Translations under genes and position numbers: made by a program
Shown: piece by piece, positions 8,337 to 14,886 of the stretch
How the letters are laid out: the number at the start of each line of letters is the position of its first letter
How positions within the stretch are numbered: the first letter of the stretch is position 1
The notes under the pieces: generated by a model
What the model was told of the DNA's origin: nothing
The model's database searches: none
The model's input: only the letters and a program-made list of their open reading frames with translations
DNA from: CAZBUK01 sp964495085
GTDB taxonomy: Bacteria; Bacteroidota; Ignavibacteria; T3Sed10-11
NCBI GenBank assembly: GCA_964495085.1
Contig: CAZBUK010000077.1
Span: 1 to 18,952, forward strand
Direction: 5' to 3'
DNA: 18,952 nucleotides

Positions 8337-9962
8337 ATGCCAAAAAGACTTTCACTGCAGTTAGTTTTATCCTTGACGGTCATTCTTATAATAATTTCCA
8401 CCATTACCGGATATATCAATATCAAACGCGAGGAAACGCAGATCATCAATACCATGATCGAAGGATCCGAGCAGCTTTCGAGAAGTATTACATCTGCAAC
8501 CTGGCATGCCATGCTTGCCGATCACCGCGAGGATGCTTACACGATCATGCGGACGATTGCTCATGAGCAAGGGATCGATCGCATCAGATACTACAATAAG
8601 GACGGATTGATTACCTTCTCTACCCGACCCGGTGATACGGAACAGGTCGATATCGAAGCGGAAGCCTGTATTCTCTGCCATGCAACCACGGAACCGTTGA
8701 TAAAAGTCGATACACCCTACCGTGCTCGCATATTTCAAGGGAGCGACGGGCAGCGGAAACTGGGTATGATAACCCCCATATATAACGAATCTTCATGCAG
8801 CGAAGCGGAATGCCACGCTCACCCGCCGGATATCAATGTACTCGGAGTCCTCGACGTTTCGCTCGATCTGAATCAAGTCGACAGGGAGATCCGGGCTGCG
8901 CAGATCCATAATCTGATGACGGTAGGCATCAACATCGTGCTGATCGGCCTGTTCATTTTTATATTCACGAGAAAATTCGTAGTTGCGCCTATCAAGCAGC
9001 TTATCGAGGGTACGCGGGCGGTCAGCGAAATGCAGCTCGATAAACCGATTCATATCGAGAGCAGCATTGAGCTTGAGAAACTGGCACAATCGTTCAATCT
9101 CATGCGCGAACGCCTCGCTGAAGCGCTGAACGAGATAAATCAATTTACACAGAAATTGGAGACGAAAGTAGAACAGCGTACGAACCAGCTCGAGATAGCA
9201 CACCGCAGATTAATGGCTACCGACCGGCTCGCATCTCTCGGTCAGCTTGCAGCGAGTGTCGCCCATGAGATCAACAATCCGCTATACAGTATTCTGAATC
9301 TCTCTCATCTCATGCAGCGGATCGTCAAGGAGGACGGCATACCCCCAGACCGGCTCCCCGAATTCAAAAAATATCTGTCGCAGGTAACGAACGAGACCTC
9401 GCGGGTCGGACGAATCGTTACGGACCTTTTGGCGTTTTCCCGTCGGTCGCGTGCGCAGAAGGCCAAGGCCGATCTCAATGAAATCGTTAACACCACCATA
9501 TCGTTGCTCGACCACAAGCTCAATATGATGGAAGTAAAGCTCACCCTCAATCTGGACAGTCAACTACCCCATATTGTATGCGACAGATCCCAGATTCAAC
9601 AGGTGATTATTAACCTTGTCATGAATGCGGCAGAAGCGACGCTCGAGAGTCCCCTCCGGCTGGTGCAACTTTCCACACGAAGGGAAATATCGCGCGACGG
9701 CATTATCATCGAGGTGCAGGATACGGGCGAGGGAATGACTCCCGAACAGTTGAAAAATCTATTTCAGCCGTTCTACACAACCAAGACGGAAGGAAAAGGA
9801 GTCGGGCTCGGTTTGGCCGTGGTATACGGTATTGTCCAGGCGCATAAAGGAGATATCGACGTAAAGAGCATCTACCATGAGGGATCGACCTTCAGCGTCT
9901 ATCTTCCGCGGCGACAGGAGAACGGCGATGGCGGTCCCGAACCGACGGAGCCGATTGAGTGA
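8337..9962 (+). CDS. Membrane sensor histidine kinase with heme-motif periplasmic sensor
   Basis: A 541-residue orthodox histidine kinase. Membrane helices at about 8-28 and 193-212 enclose a ~165-residue periplasmic sensor containing CILCH (111-115), a classical heme c motif, and CSEAECH (154-160), a C-x4-CH variant followed by AHP. I recall a similar sensor layout (CxxCH, then a PIYNE-type segment, then a second CH) in many bacterial kinases, so covalent heme and redox or gas sensing is plausible. A HAMP region (213-265) and short coiled coil lead to the HisKA H-box VAHEINNPL with His310. The HATPase has N-box residues around NLVMNAAEA (427-435), DTGEGM (462-467) and GKGVGLGLA (486-494). 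GGGGA lies just before the ATG. It is first gene of an operon; its TGA overlaps the next start. The partner is the NtrC-type regulator two genes on. Confidence 0.93.
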   Translation: MPKRLSLQLVLSLTVILIIISTITGYINIKREETQIINTMIEGSEQLSRSITSATWHAMLADHREDAYTIMRTIAHEQGIDRIRYYNKDGLITFSTRPGDTEQVDIEAEACILCHATTEPLIKVDTPYRARIFQGSDGQRKLGMITPIYNESSCSEAECHAHPPDINVLGVLDVSLDLNQVDREIRAAQIHNLMTVGINIVLIGLFIFIFTRKFVVAPIKQLIEGTRAVSEMQLDKPIHIESSIELEKLAQSFNLMRERLAEALNEINQFTQKLETKVEQRTNQLEIAHRRLMATDRLASLGQLAASVAHEINNPLYSILNLSHLMQRIVKEDGIPPDRLPEFKKYLSQVTNETSRVGRIVTDLLAFSRRSRAQKAKADLNEIVNTTISLLDHKLNMMEVKLTLNLDSQLPHIVCDRSQIQQVIINLVMNAAEATLESPLRLVQLSTRREISRDGIIIEVQDTGEGMTPEQLKNLFQPFYTTKTEGKGVGLGLAVVYGIVQAHKGDIDVKSIYHEGSTFSVYLPRRQENGDGGPEPTEPIE

Positions 9963-10504
9963 AGCTCTTATATCTGGCTGCAATCGATTCCATCGAGGAC
10001 GACATTCTCGAATCATCCGAGCTATGCCTCTGGCATACGTTCGGCATCGGGATCAAAAGGCATTCCCCACTCGGGATGCCTGGGCACGCATACGATTCTA
10101 AAAGATTGCAGTACAGCTCTATCGAAATACTGAAGATGATGCATGCAGAGGTCCCGAAAGATGCCATGCGCTTTCTGGCGCTGACGGACCGGGATCTATT
10201 TATTCCTGTGCTGAGTTTTGTCTACGGGCATGCACAATTCGAAGGAAAGGTCGGCGTCGTATCGACCGCGCGGCTTCGACAGGAGTTTTACGGGTTTTCC
10301 GCCGACCGGGAGCTGCTTATAGCGAGGGTATTGAAAGAGGTGGTTCACGAAACCGGCCATCTCTTCGGCTTGACGCACTGCACCGATGTCGGCTGTCCGA
10401 TGTCGCTCTCGACAAATATCAGGTCTCTCGACCGGAAAGGGGTTACCCTCTGCGGTAATTGTACATTATTATTGAAAGAGAATATGACGGAGAAATTCAA
10501 ATGA
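9959..10504 (+). CDS. amzA: Archaemetzincin family zinc metalloprotease
   Basis: A 181-residue protein carrying the full archaemetzincin signature: HETGHLFGLTHCTDVGCPM (residues 130-148), then CGNC (165-168). His130, His134 and His140 should bind the catalytic zinc, Glu131 is the general base, Met148 is the met-turn, and Cys141, Cys146, Cys165 and Cys168 fit the second, structural zinc of the family. There is no signal peptide, so it acts in the cytoplasm. The GTG start is supported by GGAG about 8 bases upstream and by the GTGA overlap with the kinase stop. Its own stop overlaps the regulator start (ATGA). Physiological substrates of bacterial archaemetzincins are not established to my knowledge. 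Here its position between a kinase and its regulator suggests a signalling-related function. Confidence 0.93.
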   Translation: MKLLYLAAIDSIEDDILESSELCLWHTFGIGIKRHSPLGMPGHAYDSKRLQYSSIEILKMMHAEVPKDAMRFLALTDRDLFIPVLSFVYGHAQFEGKVGVVSTARLRQEFYGFSADRELLIARVLKEVVHETGHLFGLTHCTDVGCPMSLSTNIRSLDRKGVTLCGNCTLLLKENMTEKFK

Positions 10505-11868
10505 GAAAATTATGGGAAGTATTGGTAGTCGACGACGACGAAATCGCCTGTGAATCCCTCGCGGCATGGCTGCGCGAGGACGGCTATACGACAGATACGG
10601 CTTTATCGGGCCGCGAAGCGCTCGATAAAGCACGCACTAAGGAATATGCGCTGTATTTTGTGGACTTGAAAATGCCGGGCATGGACGGGATCGAGACCAT
10701 GATGCAGCTTAAGAACTTCCATCCCGACGCCTCGATTATCATCATTACGGCTCACGCCACGGTCGATACCGCGATAACCGCACTCAAGGAAGGGGCTCAG
10801 GAATATATTGTGAAACCCTGCAATCCCGAGGAGATCTCGATTCTCGTCGAGCGGATCATCAAGATCAAAAACCTGCAGCGGGAGAACATCCTGCTTCGGA
10901 AGAAATTGCAGCGGCAGTACAGCTTCCATGATATCATCAGTAAAACCGCCAAAATGCATGAGATCTTTGAGCTCATACGCGACGTCGCGAGCATGAAGAG
11001 CACAGTACTCATCCAGGGAGAGAGCGGCACGGGAAAAGAGCTCATCGCCAGGGCGATCCATTTCTCCGGCGACCGGGCGGAGAAACCCTTTATCTGCGTA
11101 TCATGTGCCGCACTCGCCGAAACCCTGCTCGAATCGGAACTCTTCGGCTATGAGAAAGGCGCATTTACGGGGGCAACATCACAGAAACGAGGCAAGTTCG
11201 AAATTGCGAACGGAGGAACCGTCTTTCTGGATGAGATCGGCGATATCCCCGCGAAACTCCAGATGGATCTTCTCCGGGTACTGCAGGAGAAAACCTTTTA
11301 CCGCGTCGGCGGTACCGACGAAATCCGCGTCGATGTCAGAATAATCGCGGCAACGAACATGGATCTTGCCGACGCAGTTCAAGAGGGCCGGTTTCGCGAG
11401 GAACTCTATTACAGACTGAACGTCATTAATATTCATATCCCGCCGCTGCGCGAACGCAGAGAGGACGTGCCGCTCCTTGTCCGGCATTTTATTGAACGAT
11501 TATCACACGAGTTGGGAAAAGAAGTGGACGATATAACTGAGAATGCTCTCCGGATTCTGATCGATCACCAATGGCCCGGGAACGTCCGTGAACTTGAGAA
11601 CGCGATCGAACGCGCGATGGTGACTTGTAAAGCAGGAGTCCTCTCCGAAGAGGATTTTACCTTCATGACCATCCGGAAAGATCAGCAGAACGGCTGGAAG
11701 TTTCCTACCGATATGACGCTGCAGGATATAGAAAAGAGGGTAATCGAAGCGACCCTGAAGAACCTGAACGGAAATATTAAGGAGACGGCATCCGTTCTCG
11801 GAATCGACCGCTCGACCTTATACGAAAAGATAAAGAAATACGAGCTCCCCCGCTTTAAACAGGAATAA
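10501..11868 (+). CDS. NtrC-family sigma-54-dependent response regulator
   Basis: A 455-residue activator with three domains. The receiver (about 6-120) has the acidic pocket D11-D12-D13, phosphoacceptor D55 (FVDLKMPGMDG), T83 and K105. The AAA+ domain has Walker A GESGTGKE (173-180), the sigma-54 contact loop GAFTGA (220-225), and Walker B GGTVFLDEIGD (238-248). The C-terminal Fis-type helix-turn-helix (about 420-450) includes IKETASVLGIDRSTLYEKIK. All elements for sigma-54 activation are intact. The start at 10501 is preferred because it gives an ATGA overlap with the protease gene, has GGAGA 8 bases upstream, and begins just before the receiver; the frame is open 14 codons further upstream. 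Likely targets are the sigma-54 promoter at 8283 and possibly the convergent electron-transfer operon. Confidence 0.95.
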   Translation: MRKLWEVLVVDDDEIACESLAAWLREDGYTTDTALSGREALDKARTKEYALYFVDLKMPGMDGIETMMQLKNFHPDASIIIITAHATVDTAITALKEGAQEYIVKPCNPEEISILVERIIKIKNLQRENILLRKKLQRQYSFHDIISKTAKMHEIFELIRDVASMKSTVLIQGESGTGKELIARAIHFSGDRAEKPFICVSCAALAETLLESELFGYEKGAFTGATSQKRGKFEIANGGTVFLDEIGDIPAKLQMDLLRVLQEKTFYRVGGTDEIRVDVRIIAATNMDLADAVQEGRFREELYYRLNVINIHIPPLRERREDVPLLVRHFIERLSHELGKEVDDITENALRILIDHQWPGNVRELENAIERAMVTCKAGVLSEEDFTFMTIRKDQQNGWKFPTDMTLQDIEKRVIEATLKNLNGNIKETASVLGIDRSTLYEKIKKYELPRFKQE

Positions 11869-11907
11869 AACCCTTCGGTAGTCTGTTATATCGGGAAGGA
11901 AACAACA

Positions 11908-11935
11908 CACGGACGCGAAGGTCACCGCGCCCGTG
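11908..11935. terminator. Candidate bidirectional hairpin between convergent operons
   Basis: CACGGACGCG (11908-11917) and CGCGCCCGTG (11926-11935) form a 10-base stem with one mismatch and an 8-base loop. It lies in the 94-base gap between the regulator stop and the stop of the minus-strand operon. There is no clear T tract on the plus side, while a T-rich run follows on the minus side, so it fits the end of the electron-transfer operon better. Confidence 0.4.
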
Positions 11936-11962
11936 CGTCTGAGGTACGAACCCTAAAGGTCA

Positions 11963-12808
11963 TTAAGGTTCGAGAAACATCTCTCCGAACACGCCGTCCC
12001 AGTCCGCATCCGGGTGAGCCCGGGGAAGATCGTCGATCAGGACACCGCCGTCCGCGAGCGCGGCTCCGACGCCGTCGGAAGCCAGAGAAAATTGAAGCCG
12101 TTCGATCTCCCTCATCAGCCAACCTTTCACTTCCCTCCCCCGTAAAAGGTGAGCGGTATCCGGTTTCTCATGCTTCGGTTTGACCCTCAGGAACCATCCC
12201 TGGTCCGGTCCGCCCGTTTCAACGATTTCACCGTCAATCGGTGAAAGTATCCGGGTATCGGCTCCCTTGGTTTTCACCTGCCATGCGGTCCCGTTTGTTC
12301 GAAGTTCTTCTCCTATATTCGGAAGCACCACTTCGTCGGGCTTGCCGATGAGACGCTTTCCAAAATCGTCGAGACCGATCGTATACGTGCCGTCGATCTC
12401 CTCCTTCACCCAGGTATGCCCTCGGTGATACATACGGTCCAACGGCATGTGCAACCCGAGAATTTCGACGTTTCCGTCGTTGCCCGCGCCTGCGAAGATC
12501 GCATCGGTTACGCCGCGCTCCATAAGTTTTTTATTAACTTCGCAGTTGCCGCAATCGAAAAAGTTTCCACAGGTTCGCTGTTTCAACGCTCCGCTCATTT
12601 CATGACGGCACATACGTGTCTGGGCCGGAAAGTCTTCGAACGCAGAGTGCCACAGGATATAGTCAACCTTTCGCTGGCGATAGCTCATGATCAATTTCTT
12701 AACCGCAAGGACGAGGGTCATCGCGATGATTATGGAAGCGACCGTGAATCCTCCCGTAAAAATAATATGACCGATCTCCCATCTGAATTCATGCACCCAT
12801 GGAAACAT
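11963..12808 (-). CDS. Membrane-anchored GcvH-like (lipoyl-domain fold) protein with Cys cluster
   Basis: A 281-residue protein of unassigned function. One membrane helix (about 17-40) is followed by a Cys motif C67-x12-C80-x5-C86-x2-C89 (CRHEMSG, RTCGNFFDCGNC), then a glycine-cleavage H-protein-like domain (about 122-235: HTWVKEEIDGTYTIGLDDFG, then SPIDGEIVE, then GWFLRVKP). In true GcvH the lipoylated Lys lies eight residues before the Pro of the SP-x-SGE segment. Here that position is Gly182, with Lys181 beside it, so lipoylation is doubtful. The Cys cluster could bind Zn or Fe-S. The C-terminus has ALADGG (250-255). GGAGG inside the end of the upstream NrfD-type gene and a one-base gap show translational coupling. 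It is the last gene of the operon. True glycine cleavage is unlikely, as no gcvT or gcvP is present. Confidence 0.8.
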   Translation of the reverse strand: MFPWVHEFRWEIGHIIFTGGFTVASIIIAMTLVLAVKKLIMSYRQRKVDYILWHSAFEDFPAQTRMCRHEMSGALKQRTCGNFFDCGNCEVNKKLMERGVTDAIFAGAGNDGNVEILGLHMPLDRMYHRGHTWVKEEIDGTYTIGLDDFGKRLIGKPDEVVLPNIGEELRTNGTAWQVKTKGADTRILSPIDGEIVETGGPDQGWFLRVKPKHEKPDTAHLLRGREVKGWLMREIERLQFSLASDGVGAALADGGVLIDDLPRAHPDADWDGVFGEMFLEP

Positions 12809-12809
12809 A

Positions 12810-14054
12810 TTAAACCTCCGTTAGGTTTTGATTGAGCTCTCTCTCCTGAGGAAAGAGCGGCAGGTATCTGAATGAAAACGAATAAAGAATTATTCCATAA
12901 CTGATGACCAGGCCGAATACCGCGATTTCCTGCCACGATGGAATGTACATCAGGAAATCCGCAAACGGGAGCGTCGGCAGAGACAGCGTCTGAATGGTTG
13001 TTACGAACCGGTTGAGCGCGATGCCTGCGCATGCCAATGCAGCGCCGCTTACCAGCCACACTGTCTTTGCACGCAGTCTTTTGCTTATCAGAATCAAACC
13101 CGGTACCAGCCCCAGAAGAATAATTTCCACGATGAGAATCCAGAATCCGAACGGCTGATAGGAATAGTGATCCGCCGCCGTAAAACCGAGTGACGGAGAA
13201 GTCCGGTTGATCCAGATCAACGTGTCCACAGATTTCAACATAACATACATAATGAGCAGAATGCCCGAGATTTTACCAAGGCTCATCAACACGTCTCTCT
13301 TGACAAGGTTGCGTTTCGAAATCTTCGAAACTCCCCAGGTTGTCAGTAAAATAAAACTCGGTCCCACAGCGATCGCGGAGAGGACGAAGAGGAAGAAGGT
13401 TGTCGGGAATACGAAAAAGGTTTCGCGGAAAGAGAACGGCTGACCGCTCAGTATGCCGAACATGCCGCCGAGCGATCCCTGGTGGAAGAACGACAGGGCC
13501 GCACCGAGACCCGCGAGAACCGGCATCAGTTTATGCAGGTTGAACTCAAAAACAAGAAACGAAGGTATGCGTTTCAGCTGCCTGTTCTTGAGAATGAGCG
13601 GTGTGTATTCGATCGCGAGTACCGTGAGATAGAGCGACAGGCAGAAGGTAACCTCCGCAAGCATCGAATGTGCATTCGGACGGTAGAGCGTGAACCACGC
13701 ACGCAACGGCTGGCCGACATCAACGACGAGCGCGGCTATCGCGCCGCTGTAGCATATAAATCCGAGAACCACCGCACTGTTGATGACAGATTTGAATTCA
13801 TGCCGTTTGAATACATACAGCAGCAGACCGGTGAAGAATGCACCCGCACCGAGCGCTATGATGGTAAGATCGAAGTAGATCCACAAACCGAATGCAAACC
13901 TGTTGTCCATATTGGTCAGGTTAAGGCCTTTGTAAAATATCGCAAACATTGCATACGCGCCGATTCCGAGTATAACGAACCAGGGGATCAGACGGAGTAT
14001 GAATTTGTTGAACGGAGCTCTGGTCACTCCCCGCAGCAGCAACTTCTTATCCAT
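12810..14054 (-). CDS. qrcD: NrfD/HybB-family quinone-interacting membrane subunit (QrcD-like)
   Basis: A 414-residue polytopic protein with about ten membrane helices (approximately 23-40, 56-80, 91-112, 129-150, 176-196, 218-240, 258-278, 302-324, 331-350 and 376-394). The segment SFFHQGSLGGMFG with His191 resembles the LHQSSLG motif of HybB/NrfD-type subunits near the quinone site. Members of this family carry no cofactor and exchange electrons between menaquinone and a bound Fe-S protein. AGGAGG lies 7 bases before the ATG. The start overlaps the Fe-S gene stop by 8 bases and the gene is followed one base later by the GcvH-like gene. Size and order match QrcD of the Qrc complex; ActC of alternative complex III and PsrC are the other options. 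The symbol is assigned by operon analogy. Confidence 0.8.
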   Translation of the reverse strand: MDKKLLLRGVTRAPFNKFILRLIPWFVILGIGAYAMFAIFYKGLNLTNMDNRFAFGLWIYFDLTIIALGAGAFFTGLLLYVFKRHEFKSVINSAVVLGFICYSGAIAALVVDVGQPLRAWFTLYRPNAHSMLAEVTFCLSLYLTVLAIEYTPLILKNRQLKRIPSFLVFEFNLHKLMPVLAGLGAALSFFHQGSLGGMFGILSGQPFSFRETFFVFPTTFFLFVLSAIAVGPSFILLTTWGVSKISKRNLVKRDVLMSLGKISGILLIMYVMLKSVDTLIWINRTSPSLGFTAADHYSYQPFGFWILIVEIILLGLVPGLILISKRLRAKTVWLVSGAALACAGIALNRFVTTIQTLSLPTLPFADFLMYIPSWQEIAVFGLVISYGIILYSFSFRYLPLFPQERELNQNLTEV

Positions 14055-14838
14055 GAACGGCCTCCTTATGCTCGCTTGATATTTGACGATCGACTAACCG
14101 GCGGAGCCATTCCCTCTTCGTATGATAATATACTTTCGATTCCGTTCCGAGCGATTCGAGAATTCTGAATGTGCCCGGTTCGTTTTTCAGTTGTGATACA
14201 CGGCTGCCGGAATCGTTGAGATCGCCGAAAACGATCGCGCCGGTAGGACAGCTCTGCTGACAAGCCGGGATATACTCGCCGTCTTCGAGTTCCCTGCGGC
14301 CTTCGGCTGCCGCTTTCGCCCTCGCACTCTGCCACCTGCCATGACAAAAGTTGCATTTTTCAGCAATTCCGCGCATACGCGGAGAGACATCGGGATTGAG
14401 CGTCTTCTCCATTCCCTCCGGCCACTTCGGATCCCACCAGTTAAAATAGCGTGCCTGGTACGGACATGCGGCCATACAATATCTGCAACCGAAGCATCGT
14501 TCGGGTATCTGCGCCACAATGCCGCTCATCGGATCGAGTTCCACCGCATTCTGCGGGCAGACACCGACGCAAGGTGTATTGTGCTCGCACTGCTGACAGA
14601 ACATCGGCACATACGCCGCCCTGTTATCGGGAAATCCTTTTCCGTTGCTGACCTTATACAGGCGCATCCATGTATTGCCCGTCCTGCTGTCGGCATCGGG
14701 CGCCGCGGGCTGCAGGTTGTTCTCCACCGCACAGGCTATCGAGCATGCTCCGCATCCGTTGCACTTATCAAGGTCTATGACCATTCCATAGCGGGCCGGT
14801 GTCTGAATTTTATTTTTTATTTTACTCCGAGCTTCCAT
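14047..14838 (-). CDS. qrcC: Four-cluster [4Fe-4S] electron-transfer subunit (QrcC/PsrB/DmsB family)
   Basis: A 263-residue ferredoxin-like subunit with 16 Cys arranged for four cubane clusters: C26/29/32/36, C81/84/90/94, C115/118/121/125 and C162/165/193/197. This is the DmsB/PsrB/NrfC layout. It has no signal peptide of its own; in such complexes it is exported with the Tat-bearing catalytic partner. It should relay electrons between the molybdopterin-family subunit and the NrfD-type subunit at the outer face of the membrane. AAGG lies 9 bases before the ATG, and it follows the large subunit after 48 bases. The CNFCH string at 162-166 is part of cluster binding, not a heme site. The qrcC name rests on operon order; other DmsB-like families cannot be excluded. 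Confidence 0.85.
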   Translation of the reverse strand: MEARSKIKNKIQTPARYGMVIDLDKCNGCGACSIACAVENNLQPAAPDADSRTGNTWMRLYKVSNGKGFPDNRAAYVPMFCQQCEHNTPCVGVCPQNAVELDPMSGIVAQIPERCFGCRYCMAACPYQARYFNWWDPKWPEGMEKTLNPDVSPRMRGIAEKCNFCHGRWQSARAKAAAEGRRELEDGEYIPACQQSCPTGAIVFGDLNDSGSRVSQLKNEPGTFRILESLGTESKVYYHTKREWLRRLVDRQISSEHKEAVHG

Positions 14839-14886
14839 AATGCTTCGCCTTGCGTATTCAAAATTGAATTGCTTGCTTGTTCATAT

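Noticed and set aside
10459..10500. Longer start for the NtrC-type regulator at 10459
   Set aside because: It would overlap the protease by 46 bases and add residues before the receiver; ATG 10501 has a good ribosome site and an ATGA overlap.
13482..14168. Plus-strand open frame of 228 codons opposite the NrfD-type gene
   Set aside because: Antisense to a gene with ten membrane helices; its composition (many Arg, Glu and Gln) is what reverse-reading hydrophobic codons gives.
14341..14353. CNFCH in the Fe-S subunit, which reads as a CxxCH heme motif
   Set aside because: Both Cys belong to the regular fourth [4Fe-4S] cluster pattern (C162, C165, C193, C197) of the DmsB/PsrB family.
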